Below, piece by piece: positions 16,649-25,686 of a stretch of 64,000 nt of DNA. A model generated the notes under the pieces. The model saw nothing but the letters and a program-made list of their open reading frames with translations. It made no database searches and was not told the DNA's origin. Position numbers and translations under genes: made by a program. The number at the start of each line of letters is the position of its first letter. Position 1 is the first letter of the stretch. The stretch comes from Paraglaciecola chathamensis S18K6 (GTDB taxonomy: Bacteria > Pseudomonadota > Gammaproteobacteria > Enterobacterales > Alteromonadaceae), in the NCBI GenBank assembly GCA_000314955.1, contig BAEM01000007.1, positions 186,001-250,000 on the forward strand. Reading direction: 5' to 3'.

Positions 16649-19600
16649 ATGATTGAATCCATTTTACGTTTGTCCATAGAGCGACGAGGGATAATGCTAA
16701 TGTTGATCTTCCTTGTGCTGGGCATGGGGATATTCAGTTATCAAAAATTACCTATCGATGCGGTACCCGATATCACCAACGTGCAAGTGCAAATCAATAC
16801 ACAAGCACCGGGTTATTCGCCTTTGGAAACCGAGCAGCGGATCACATTCGTAGTAGAAACAGCACTGGCGGGATTACCTGACCTGTCCTACACCCGCTCT
16901 TTATCTCGCTACGGGCTATCTCAGGTAACAGCGGTATTTGATGAAGGCACTGATCTGTATTTTGCGCGTAATCTCATCAATACCCGATTAGGTGCAATCA
17001 AAAGTCAGCTACCTGAAGGGTTAGCGCCTGAAATGGGACCTATCGCTACTGGGTTAGGCGAAATCTACATGTACACCTTGCGAGCCAAGCAAAATGCCAT
17101 GCAAAAAAACGGTGAACCGTACAATGCCATGGCGCTTCGCGAGATACACGACTGGATCGTAAAACCGCAGCTCGCACTGGTTAAGGGGATCACTGAAGTC
17201 AACGCCATTGGTGGTTACGTAAAACAATATCATGTGAATCCTGAACCACAGAAAATGCTGAATTTTGACATTGGTCTAAGTGATATCCATCGTGCGCTGG
17301 AGCGAAACAACACGAATCAGGGGGCGGGGTTTGTTGAGCGAAATGGGCGACAAATACTGGTGCGCTCACAAGGTCAACTTCAGACACTTAGCGATATAGA
17401 AAATGTGGTAATAAAACGCATTAATACTGTCCCCGTTGCGGTGAAAGACATTGGCAGTGTAGTTATTGGTAAGGAGCTGAGAACGGGTGCGGCAACGCAG
17501 GAGGGTGAAGAGACCGTTTTAGGTACAGCAATGATGCTAGTCGGCGAAAACTCACGAGCCGTTGCCCAATCCGTTGCCAAAAAGGTGAAGGACATTCAAT
17601 CCAGCTTACCTGATGGAATTGTCATTGAGCCAGTCTACGACCGCACCCTACTGGTCGATAAAGCTATCGAGACGGTTCAGAAGAATTTAGTAGAAGGGGC
17701 GTTATTAGTCATAGTGATCTTGTTCATATTGCTTGGCAATATTCGCGCCGCGCTCATCACTGCGGCAGTTATTCCGCTAGCGATGTTGGCGACCATCACA
17801 GGGATGGTTAATACCGGTGTGTCTGCCAATCTGATGAGCCTTGGGGCTTTGGATTTTGGATTAATTGTCGATGGTGCGGTGATCATCGTAGAGAACTGTA
17901 TCAGGCGGTTATCCGAGTCTCAGAAGCGCACAGGTGGAGTCTTGCCACTAAAAGAGCGGCTAGAACTGGTTTTTCAAGCGACCAACGAAGTCATTCGTCC
18001 TAGCTTGTTCGGTATATTGATTATTACTGTGGTGTATATCCCGCTGTTCTCATTGACAGGCGTTGAGGGCAAGATGTTTCAGCCAATGGCGGCAACGGTC
18101 ATCATGGCGCTGATAGCAGCGATGCTGTTCTCTATTACCATTGTACCAGCGGCAGTCGCGATGTTTATGGGCGGAAAAGTCAGTGAAAAAGAAAGCTTTA
18201 TTATTGTTGCAGGCAAATCCGCCTATCGCCCCATCATTCACCTTGCACTGAAATTACGCTGGATAGTGCTTGTCGGCTCAGTCGTGCTAGTAGTAGGCAG
18301 CTTATTGCTGGCAGCGCGACTAGGCTCTGAGTTTGTTCCCCAGCTTGACGAAGGAGACATCGCACTCCACGCCATGCGAATACCGGGCACAGGTATTGAG
18401 CAAGCCGTCGAAATGCAAAAAACACTTGAATCTACCCTGATGGAATACGAACAGGTACTTACAGTTTTTGCGAAAACCGGTACCGCAGAAGTAGCTACCG
18501 ATGCGATGCCGCCCAACGTAACCGATACCTTTGTGATGCTAAAACCACGAGCGCAATGGCCAGATCCAACTTTGTCAAAAGCGGATTTCGTAGAAACCCT
18601 TGAGCGAGACTTACAAGCGGTGACAGGCAATAACTATGAGTTTACCCAACCTATCCAAATGCGCTTTAACGAGTTGATAAGTGGAGTAAGGGCTGACCTT
18701 GGTATAAAAGTCTTTGGAGATGATTTAACCACGCTTGTTGCCTCTGCAAACGACATCTTAACGGTTTTGCAATCAATAGACGGCGTGGCGGATGCACGAC
18801 TTGAGCAGGTCGATGATATTCCTATCTTCACTATCAACCCTAAGCCAGTCGAGTTGGCACGTTATGGATTGGACGTCGCCGATTTGCAGGAGTGGTTGGC
18901 GTCAGCTATCGGGGGTAATACCGCTGGCTTAATTTTTGAGGGAGATAGACGATTCGAGTTGCTTGTGCGATTTGATGAAGGTATGCGCACAGATTTAGAT
19001 GCCATTGGCAGCACTCCTATTATTACATCCGATGGGGAATTTGTACCGTTATCAGAAGTCGCTACACTGGGTTACTCGTCTGTTCCCAATCAAATTAGTC
19101 GAGAAAACGGTAAGCGTAGAGTCGTGGTTACCGCCAATGTCAGAGAACGCGACTTAGGGAGTTTTGTTGACGAAGCAAAAATAAAAATAACCGAACAGGT
19201 TGCACTGCCCGCAGGCTATTGGCTGGATTATGGTGGCACGTTTGAGCAGCTTGAAAGTGCCAGTCAGCGACTGTCTATCGTGGTGCCTGCCACGCTTTTT
19301 CTAATACTTGTGTTACTAGTGGTGGTGTTTGGCTCATTTCGTGATGCCTTGATCATCTTCACTGGCGTGCCTTTAGCCTTAACGGGTGGTGTTTTCGCGC
19401 TCTGGATGCGTGACATGCCACTGTCTATATCTGCCGGAGTTGGGTTTATTGCGCTCTCTGGTATTGCGGTACTAAACGGCTTAGTGATGTTGTCATTTAT
19501 TAAACAGCGAGTACTAGAAACAGGTGACTTAATTAACTCAATCGTTGACGGAGCTATCACAAGATTGCGTCCGGTTTTGATGACAGCACTGGTAGCAAGT

Positions 19601-19762
19601 TTAGGCTTTATTCCCATGGCACTTAATGTCGGAACGGGGGCTGAAGTGCAAAGACCGCTTGCAACGGTGGTGATTGGCGGGATCATCTCGTCCACTATTT
19701 TAACGTTGATCATATTACCGGTTTTATATCGGATCATGCATTCGAAACTAATCAAAGTATGA
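16649..19762 (+). CDS. czcA: RND heavy-metal efflux pump, CzcA
   Basis: 1037-residue proton-driven pump of the HME-RND family, exporting Co, Zn or Cd. Twelve membrane helices in the usual RND layout, with large periplasmic loops. The HME proton-relay motif DFGLIVDGAVIIVEN is intact with D402, D408 and E415, the same numbers as in the classical CzcA. ATG 16649 is chosen because a G-rich ribosome site lies before it; the open frame extends five codons to a TTG. The family spans several metals, and neighbours (CadR-like regulator, CzcD) favour Zn/Cd/Co over Cu/Ag. Confidence 0.95.
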   Translation: MIESILRLSIERRGIMLMLIFLVLGMGIFSYQKLPIDAVPDITNVQVQINTQAPGYSPLETEQRITFVVETALAGLPDLSYTRSLSRYGLSQVTAVFDEGTDLYFARNLINTRLGAIKSQLPEGLAPEMGPIATGLGEIYMYTLRAKQNAMQKNGEPYNAMALREIHDWIVKPQLALVKGITEVNAIGGYVKQYHVNPEPQKMLNFDIGLSDIHRALERNNTNQGAGFVERNGRQILVRSQGQLQTLSDIENVVIKRINTVPVAVKDIGSVVIGKELRTGAATQEGEETVLGTAMMLVGENSRAVAQSVAKKVKDIQSSLPDGIVIEPVYDRTLLVDKAIETVQKNLVEGALLVIVILFILLGNIRAALITAAVIPLAMLATITGMVNTGVSANLMSLGALDFGLIVDGAVIIVENCIRRLSESQKRTGGVLPLKERLELVFQATNEVIRPSLFGILIITVVYIPLFSLTGVEGKMFQPMAATVIMALIAAMLFSITIVPAAVAMFMGGKVSEKESFIIVAGKSAYRPIIHLALKLRWIVLVGSVVLVVGSLLLAARLGSEFVPQLDEGDIALHAMRIPGTGIEQAVEMQKTLESTLMEYEQVLTVFAKTGTAEVATDAMPPNVTDTFVMLKPRAQWPDPTLSKADFVETLERDLQAVTGNNYEFTQPIQMRFNELISGVRADLGIKVFGDDLTTLVASANDILTVLQSIDGVADARLEQVDDIPIFTINPKPVELARYGLDVADLQEWLASAIGGNTAGLIFEGDRRFELLVRFDEGMRTDLDAIGSTPIITSDGEFVPLSEVATLGYSSVPNQISRENGKRRVVVTANVRERDLGSFVDEAKIKITEQVALPAGYWLDYGGTFEQLESASQRLSIVVPATLFLILVLLVVVFGSFRDALIIFTGVPLALTGGVFALWMRDMPLSISAGVGFIALSGIAVLNGLVMLSFIKQRVLETGDLINSIVDGAITRLRPVLMTALVASLGFIPMALNVGTGAEVQRPLATVVIGGIISSTILTLIILPVLYRIMHSKLIKV

Positions 19763-19769
19763 TGGTTAG

Positions 19770-19795
19770 GCACCGTATTGCAAAAGGTACGGTGC
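19770..19795 (+). terminator. Hairpin after czcA
   Basis: GCACCGTA and TACGGTGC form an 8-bp stem 7 bp after the czcA stop, followed by TCTTCGTC, a weak T-tract. Probably ends the metal block transcript. Confidence 0.55.
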
Positions 19796-20071
19796 TCTTC
19801 GTCTGGAAATTCAAAACAATTGAAAATGATTACTGAACTGTATATTCACCAATAAGAAGCTTATTCACCGGAATACTAAAATTAACACCAATTCAATCAA
19901 GGTCGAATGATGATCTGCACATTGGCACATACCGGAATCAAGAACCGTGTGGCCTGAACGTCCGCTCCTTGTCTTCAGCAGACCGTCAAACGAACTATGC
20001 TGAATGACCGCTTATCGCTCAAAACGGACGGTCACCATTTATGCGACAGTAGAAAAATGTATGCTCAATTG
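19796..20071. other. Gene-free spacer after the metal block
   Basis: No credible gene. Contains AAGCGGTCATT on the minus strand, a word also found in the 11.2 kb spacer, and CATTGGCACAT, found in both as well. This looks like shared intergenic scar sequence at the two ends of the metal block. Confidence 0.5.
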
Positions 20072-20556
20072 CTAACAAATTATCTTTGGTATATCGCTCC
20101 ACTTTGTTGTGTATTGTGGCGATAAGAAAGATCGCCGCATGGCAAACTTTTGCTCAAACCCTTTAGCTGCGATGTGCACCGTTGAGCGGCCATATTTCGC
20201 ATTGATTCTGTCCATGCAAGACATGAGTTTATTGTTGTCATTTGGGGGGGTAAACAAATCGTATTGAAACAGCGCTTCATTGTGTAACCCATCGAACCCA
20301 CCCCGCACCTATAATATCGCACGTCAGGCTTATATAACTGTGACATCGCATGCTCAACAACCTTTAGAATATTCATCGTGTCATTAGTAGGTACAGCAAA
20401 GTGATGAAAGTGGGACTTCCTGAAATAGCCTTCAGTGTCGTGCGGTGAGCTGGTTGCAAATAGTGTCATACTGCTAGTTAAACTTTTCTGTTTGCGTAGC
20501 TTAGCTGCCACTACTTCAGCATGGCTAGCTAAGTGTCTACAACACTGAGGGAAAAG
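20072..20556 (-). pseudogene. umuC: umuC remnant (C-terminal part of DNA polymerase V), frameshifted
   Basis: The minus strand encodes the end of a Y-family UmuC protein in two frames: first AAKLRKQKSLTSSM...YKPDVRYYRCGVG, then GFDGLHNEALFQYDLFTPPND...LSPQYTTKWSDIP. The jump is in a G-rich stretch near 20295-20305. Upstream of about 20556 an in-frame stop ends the similarity. The catalytic half is missing, so this is a dead fragment. UmuC-like genes are common on integrative elements and plasmids, so it marks a decayed mobile segment. Confidence 0.75.
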
Positions 20557-20576
20557 CAGCTATTAGATTTTGCCAT

Positions 20577-20795
20577 CTAGAAATGATCTAGTGATAATTT
20601 GCATTCTCCCTTCGCCTTCATTTTAACAAAACAATCATTACACCAAGTACCTAATGCTTCCCCAAATTCGGGCACAATAAAATTTGATTCGATTTTTTCA
20701 TACGTGTAACTAATGCTATGTACATTCTCACCAGTGTTGATTGGGCGCTCACATCCAAAGCAATCACAGAAATATTGCTCAGTTGAATTAGCCAT
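20577..20795 (-). CDS. Small Cys-rich (zinc-ribbon-like) protein
   Basis: 72 residues with CDCFGC near the N-terminus and WCNDC near residue 50, a pattern that fits a small zinc-binding fold. No family recognised. GGAAAAGAAT before the start gives a reasonable ribosome site. It lies between the umuC remnant and the endonuclease-like gene, same strand as both, in the accessory region. Confidence 0.55.
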   Translation of the reverse strand: MANSTEQYFCDCFGCERPINTGENVHSISYTYEKIESNFIVPEFGEALGTWCNDCFVKMKAKGECKLSLDHF

Positions 20796-21012
20796 ATTCT
20801 TTTCCTTATATTTTTGAAAGCTGATTATTGTTCGTGTAGTAAAGTAAATTTATACTATTTTTTTCCACATTTTAACACATAAATTGACCGAACTAATTTG
20901 GCAAATAAATGTTATTTCGTTAAATGCTGCGGGCAACATTAGGTGCAAAACTAATCCAATAAAGGCTCAATTTTGAATGTTAACTTGCAGCTAAGTCAAA
21001 CCGACCAGACTT

Positions 21013-21564
21013 TTATGAATCCGCAGGAATATTATTTAAAATATTCTTAACTTTCATTGAAGACCAAGACACTTTGGCTACTTTTCCATCACCTTTTGAC
21101 ATATTTTTCCGGTCGACAATTCTTGCTTCGAAATCAAAGGTTTCACTAATTTTTACAGCTAACAACTTATTAAAATTACCTTGGCGTTTTACGCTAACGA
21201 CTTCTTTTTTCTTTTCTGGCGTAATCGTTTTTATTTCAATGTAATCGTTTCCTAAACGACCATCAGAACCTTGGGTTCGTGGCTTATGCCGCTTGATTCC
21301 GAATGTTATTTCTGCAAATATTTCACCAAGCTCTCCGAAAATAGGGAGATATCTCCCTGTATGTTGCTTATAACAAACAGCGTCGTGTACAAGCGCTTCA
21401 AATATTTCGACCAATTGTGTATCTGCATTTGGATATCTCGTTCGTAGTTCTTGCTCATGGAGTTGCTCATTCATCCACTCCCAACTGATCCACTCGCCAT
21501 CATCCCAGATGGCATCAGAAGAACCTTCAACCACCCGTCCTGTCATGGCACATCGATTTTCCAT
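21013..21564 (-). CDS. PD-(D/E)XK nuclease-like protein
   Basis: 183 residues from ATG 21564, which follows a perfect AGGAGG at 21569-21574; the longer frame to 21702 is therefore not used. The C-terminal half carries FGELGEIFAEITFG and then GSDGRLGNDYIEIKTITPEKK, an arrangement (E, then D, then ExK) of the PD-(D/E)XK nuclease fold, followed by VSVKRQGNFNKLLAVKIS. It could be a restriction-type or repair nuclease. It lies 215 bp downstream of the sigma-like gene on the same strand, possibly one operon. Activity is inferred. Confidence 0.6.
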   Translation of the reverse strand: MENRCAMTGRVVEGSSDAIWDDGEWISWEWMNEQLHEQELRTRYPNADTQLVEIFEALVHDAVCYKQHTGRYLPIFGELGEIFAEITFGIKRHKPRTQGSDGRLGNDYIEIKTITPEKKKEVVSVKRQGNFNKLLAVKISETFDFEARIVDRKNMSKGDGKVAKVSWSSMKVKNILNNIPADS

Positions 21565-21779
21565 AAAGCCTCCTATGCATTTAATACCGCTGTTAGCAGC
21601 TATTAAAAAACCCACCAAAAATTTTTCAATGTAAAAAATAAAACCACCGCGACACCAAGTAAAATCCAAACACAAAACATCTGCTTTGAATTTGTTATTC
21701 ACAGGATAAAGCTTCAGTTTTCTCGCCCCCCACCGACTTGTCGTTATAGCTCATGGGCCATTCACCTAACATCAACGCC

Positions 21780-22424
21780 TTATAACTCCGACGTTTCCAA
21801 CAAAGTGCTTTTCGCCCTATTGAACTTCATCCTGACAGCGTCTTTGGACATATTTAGTTTTTCGGCAATTTCAGGATAGGTCTTCCCTTCACCTCGCATT
21901 TTTACAATTTCCAAAAGCTCACTGGGGATATCACTTTTATTGAGCACCTCAAGTACGTCCGATAGTTGTTTGTCTAACGCCTTTTGGTTCGAATTATTTG
22001 CTTCCAGAAGTGTTTCAAGCCAATCATCGTGGCTTTGTCCTTCGCTCTCATCAATCGAGCTTGGCCCAGTAAGCCTCGCTTTATAACGAGGGATACCTGT
22101 CTCTTTATCTTTTCCCCAAAAGTATTGCCTTGTAGTTGTGTATCGACGAACCGATGTATAGAGATATTTTGTCGTCAAGCAATCTTCCTCACCATATGAA
22201 GAAAGAGCCTGTTCGTATAGTGGCCAACTTTTTCCTTTACGTTTAATTATCTTCAACAACTTCTCAACAGCATCAGCTCTCGCCTCAGACGCAATTTCAA
22301 AATACACATTTGAGTTTTTGATGTGTGAGCCAAGATTATTTCTTACTAACGCTTCAGTCTTTTTAATAAACCCCTCATTTATCGATATCAACGCTGCCGC
22401 ATCTTCAACTGTTGTTGGTTTCAT
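21780..22424 (-). CDS. Sigma-70 region-4-like DNA-binding protein
   Basis: 214 residues. The C-terminus has a region-4-type helix-turn-helix (LEIVKMRGEGKTYPEIAEKLNMSKDAVRMKFNRAK, about 165-205). The N-terminal two-thirds are helical and basic without a clear region 2, so it is not a typical sigma factor; it may be a dedicated transcription factor or a phage-type regulator. AGGAAAG precedes the ATG. It is divergent from tnsA with the tandem-repeat region between them, and upstream of the nuclease-like gene. Confidence 0.6.
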   Translation of the reverse strand: MKPTTVEDAAALISINEGFIKKTEALVRNNLGSHIKNSNVYFEIASEARADAVEKLLKIIKRKGKSWPLYEQALSSYGEEDCLTTKYLYTSVRRYTTTRQYFWGKDKETGIPRYKARLTGPSSIDESEGQSHDDWLETLLEANNSNQKALDKQLSDVLEVLNKSDIPSELLEIVKMRGEGKTYPEIAEKLNMSKDAVRMKFNRAKSTLLETSEL

Positions 22425-22524
22425 TATTATTCTTTCCTAATATGTTATTTTTCATGTTCCCTTACGCCGCTGATGCATAGATATTTAAAGGTCTGAACAA
22501 TCCATCATTAGCTCTCACTCCAAA

Positions 22525-22767
22525 GTTATTTTCTACCTGTCGTTCGCTTTTTAACTATCAAACACTCGTTATTAAGAGCAAAGAAGCAATGTTTACGAAC
22601 GGTTTAGCTAGAAAAATATTTTCACTACCTTGTTCGCTTTTTAACTCCTAAACACTCGTTACTAAGAGCAAAGAAGCAATGTTTACGAACGGTTTAGCTA
22701 GAAAAAATATTTTCACTACCTTGTTCGCTTTTTAACTCCCAAACACTCGTTGTTAATAGAGTAAGAA
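22525..22767. repeat. About 90-bp tandem repeat, 2.4 copies, upstream of tnsA
   Basis: Units begin with GTTCGCTTTTTAACT at 22542, 22632 and 22723 (periods 90 and 91). The first two are near-identical full units; the third diverges after AAACACTCGTT. Each full unit also contains TTTACGAACGG, an inverted echo of GTTCG. A related block in opposite orientation occurs at 23005-23020 (GAGTTAAAAAGTGAA). The placement next to tnsA fits TnsB-binding sites of a transposon end, but no clean terminal TGT/5-bp duplication could be placed. Confidence 0.8.
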
Positions 22768-23052
22768 AAAGCCCAAATTAGGCATGTGACAAAATAGTCT
22801 AAAAAACATGCAGATTATGACTTTTACGCACTTAATTTAGATTATGTATTAAAACGACTGCATTTTAGGTTTTGATTCAAATACATAGGTATGAGTGAAC
22901 TAATACTTTGAATAAATAAGTATATATATCAAGTATTTAAAAAATAAAAAGTGGCTTACTTACATTTGACAAGTTTGGATTTTGAACAACATTTGATCGT
23001 CCAAAGAGTTAAAAAGTGAAGAGTTAGTCACAGAAAAACAACAACCATAGAG
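22768..23052. other. AT-rich spacer before tnsA
   Basis: No gene. Very AT-rich, with a loose dyad ATACTTTGA...TCAAGTAT (about 22912-22940) and the reversed repeat block near 23005. Likely holds the tns promoter and further transposase-binding sites. Confidence 0.5.
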
Positions 23053-23061
23053 GTGAATACG

Positions 23062-23691
23062 ATGAAGCAACGATGTATTAAAGGCGCGACGCTTTTCAAT
23101 CCAAGAATTCGTTTTACATCAATCAAGAACCTCGCGACGTTTGAATGCGATAGCCGCTGGGAATGTGATCTCCTCATTGACTTAGAGTTTGATAGTTCAG
23201 TTAAACAATACGCTACCCAGCCAATCAGTTTCACCTATGAGTACAAAGGCAAAAAGCGCCGCTACACCTCTGATATCGCCTTGATACGTCAGGATGGCAA
23301 GATAGAGCATATCGAAGTAAAAGATGCAAAATATGCCGGCTCTCCAGCGTTGCGCGATAAGATTTCGCATCTGTCGCACTTATTGCAGACACATCAAAAC
23401 TCAAGTTTGACGCTTGTTACATCCGACGATATCCATAGTGATCCTGCTCATGAAACTCGTCACATCCTCTACAAATACATGAGTATCAAGGTTAGTGATG
23501 CGCTAAAGAAAATGGCTATTCGCGCTCTGTATAAATCAGATATGTCTATCCACGCACTAGAAACTCGCTTTATCCAAAAAGGCGCAGATAAGACCATCGT
23601 GTGGGCTTTTTTAGCACAACACTATTCATCCATATCGTTTGGCGGCAACCCAGCGATTTCTTCACACACCATCATCAGTTGGAGCAAGTAA
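23062..23691 (+). CDS. tnsA: TnsA endonuclease of Tn7-like element
   Basis: 209 residues from ATG 23062, chosen because AGAGGTG sits at a proper distance; the GTG at 23053 is too close to it. TnsA cuts the 5' ends of the transposon so that, with TnsB, movement is cut-and-paste. The PD-(D/E)XK core is visible as YTSDIALI (D71) and HIEVKDAK (E85, K87). A C-terminal helical domain follows, as in Tn7 TnsA. It ends 2 bp before the tnsB start. Confidence 0.9.
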   Translation: MKQRCIKGATLFNPRIRFTSIKNLATFECDSRWECDLLIDLEFDSSVKQYATQPISFTYEYKGKKRRYTSDIALIRQDGKIEHIEVKDAKYAGSPALRDKISHLSHLLQTHQNSSLTLVTSDDIHSDPAHETRHILYKYMSIKVSDALKKMAIRALYKSDMSIHALETRFIQKGADKTIVWAFLAQHYSSISFGGNPAISSHTIISWSK

Positions 23692-23693
23692 AT

Positions 23694-25676
23694 ATGAGTA
23701 TGTTAGTTATTCCTAAAAAATCTACATGTGAGTTTCGTGGCCTCACCGGGGTCATTGATGAAGTGAATGAACGCTATGTCGTGATGGATTTTGATGAGGG
23801 TGGTTTGAAGATGTTTGCGCCACATCAGTTGCATGATGCCTATGCGGAAGGTGAGTTTAAAATTCTGCAAGCCAAGTCGGTGAATGTTGTTAAAAACATC
23901 TTGGATACAGTGATGAGCGATAAATACCATTTTATCCAAACCACCCTCACGTTTATGCATGAGTCTGGTATTCCAATGTCTGCACGTATTGCTGCACAGG
24001 CCATTGAGCACGCAGTGTCAAAGCATGGTCTTCTTGAAGGAGTAAAGCCAAGTGCGTCTGCTGCAAAGCGATGGTACAAAAAATGGGCAGATAACGGCAA
24101 TAGCGTCTCCTATGTATTAAACAAGAGTAAAGAGCGCCGCCGCAGCCAGTTCACGCGGGAATGTGAAGCATTAGCAGATGAAGTCATTGCAGAAAATTAT
24201 CTACAACTACATGGCTGCTCGGTTGCACACACTTACCAGCTATTCTTGGATGCATTTAAAGTGCATCAACCTGATTGGGAGCGTGCTAATAGGAAAGATA
24301 ATGCCCAAACAGGCGATGTCATATCGACGATAAAGCCCATGAGTCGCTCAACATTTTATGCCTATGTAGACAAGTACGACGCCTACGAAGTTGACAAGGC
24401 ACGCCTTGGTGTAAAGACCGCCAGAAAGAAGCATCGTTCTGTTAACAGCAAGATTGTCACCAACCGACCATTAGAGCGCGTTGAAGTCGATGCTGTGCAC
24501 CCGAATATCTGTCTTGAGGTCAAGCATGATGATGGCACCATCACGTATGAACGACCTATTGTGTATGTAGCGTTGGATGTCCATACAAGACTGGTTGTTG
24601 GGTATGTCGTGGATTACTCCGAAGGCAAACCGGGAGAAACCGCCAATGCTGTTTGTCAGCTTATCAAGCAGATTTGCGACCCGTTCAAATCGGGGAAGCA
24701 TACGGGTATACACTTCCCTTTAGGCGGTAAGCCGGAAAGTATTGTATCTGATTCTGGTGCCGCATTTAACGCCATGACAGTGCAAATGATGATGGGCACA
24801 CACACTATTAAGCATCATGTGACACAGAAGGCGTCTCCATGGAAAAAACCGTTTGTTGAGCGCTTTTTTAGCACGCTAAAGATGCAATGTATGCATACAC
24901 TTCCGGGGTATGTTGCCCCCCGCGTTCGCGGTGTAGAGCTAGATAATACACTAGAAGAGCTTGCTCAACTGAGCAAGGATGAATTTGAAACCAAGCTAGA
25001 AACCTACATTCTGAGCATCTATCACCATAACCCGCATAAAGGTTTGGATGACTGGTCACCGATTGAGACGTGGGAAGCGATCAAAGATAGCTGTCCACCT
25101 CCAATCCTGTGTGATTTTAGCAACCTCGACCAATTTCACGGGTTGCGTGCTGAGCGCACCATTTCGCCAGCACTCGGCTTCTCACTCAATGGAGTGAAAT
25201 ACAATTGCCCAGAGCTTCAAAACTTAGGCCATGCATTGGCTCGCAGAAATAAGAACAGGCCCGGTGCACGCAAAATCAACCTGATGTATAGCACATCCGA
25301 TATATCAGAGGTCACTGTCATCAATCCTCTCGATAATGACGAACTGATCTGTGTCCCATCTATTTCAAAGTATGTTGCCCAAGGCACAACGCTTGAAGAG
25401 TTTAAAGCCTTTAAAAATGCCGCTAGAGGCAAAAACAAAAACACGCATGCTATGGGGGCAACAAAAGGTCGAGAAACGTCCAAGAAAAAGGGTACTAAAC
25501 CCACCGCGCAAGCCACGTCTATCGATGCTGCTCAGAGTGAAACTATTCAGATGTTCAACGATGCCATCGGTAAACACGCAGAGAGCCATAGCCACAAAAA
25601 AGTGACGAAAGGAACGATGCCTACGGCGGCCCCATCAGCCACAACCACCAGCATGCAAGCGTCACCGCGCAGATAA
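23694..25676 (+). CDS. tnsB: TnsB DDE transposase of Tn7-like element
   Basis: 660 residues from ATG 23694. Catalyses 3'-end cleavage and strand transfer. The DDE triad is D266 (VEVDAVHP), D353 (IVSDSGAAF) and E389 (FVERFFSTL), spacing 87 and 36, as in TnsB. DNA-binding helical domains precede the core; a beta-barrel and a Lys/Ala/Thr-rich C-terminal tail follow, the tail being where TnsC is contacted in relatives. The frame is open back to 23601 but that overlaps tnsA. Ends 10 bp before tnsC. Confidence 0.93.
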   Translation: MSMLVIPKKSTCEFRGLTGVIDEVNERYVVMDFDEGGLKMFAPHQLHDAYAEGEFKILQAKSVNVVKNILDTVMSDKYHFIQTTLTFMHESGIPMSARIAAQAIEHAVSKHGLLEGVKPSASAAKRWYKKWADNGNSVSYVLNKSKERRRSQFTRECEALADEVIAENYLQLHGCSVAHTYQLFLDAFKVHQPDWERANRKDNAQTGDVISTIKPMSRSTFYAYVDKYDAYEVDKARLGVKTARKKHRSVNSKIVTNRPLERVEVDAVHPNICLEVKHDDGTITYERPIVYVALDVHTRLVVGYVVDYSEGKPGETANAVCQLIKQICDPFKSGKHTGIHFPLGGKPESIVSDSGAAFNAMTVQMMMGTHTIKHHVTQKASPWKKPFVERFFSTLKMQCMHTLPGYVAPRVRGVELDNTLEELAQLSKDEFETKLETYILSIYHHNPHKGLDDWSPIETWEAIKDSCPPPILCDFSNLDQFHGLRAERTISPALGFSLNGVKYNCPELQNLGHALARRNKNRPGARKINLMYSTSDISEVTVINPLDNDELICVPSISKYVAQGTTLEEFKAFKNAARGKNKNTHAMGATKGRETSKKKGTKPTAQATSIDAAQSETIQMFNDAIGKHAESHSHKKVTKGTMPTAAPSATTTSMQASPRR

Positions 25677-25686
25677 GAGGACAATT

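Noticed and set aside
22538..22560. Exact transposon end at TGT 22538
   Set aside because: TGT precedes the first repeat unit, but similarity between units extends to its left, and no matching inverted end with a 5-bp duplication was found near 8.2 or 28.3 kb.
22525..22767. CRISPR array
   Set aside because: The whole 90-bp unit repeats; there are no short repeats with unique spacers, and no cas genes.
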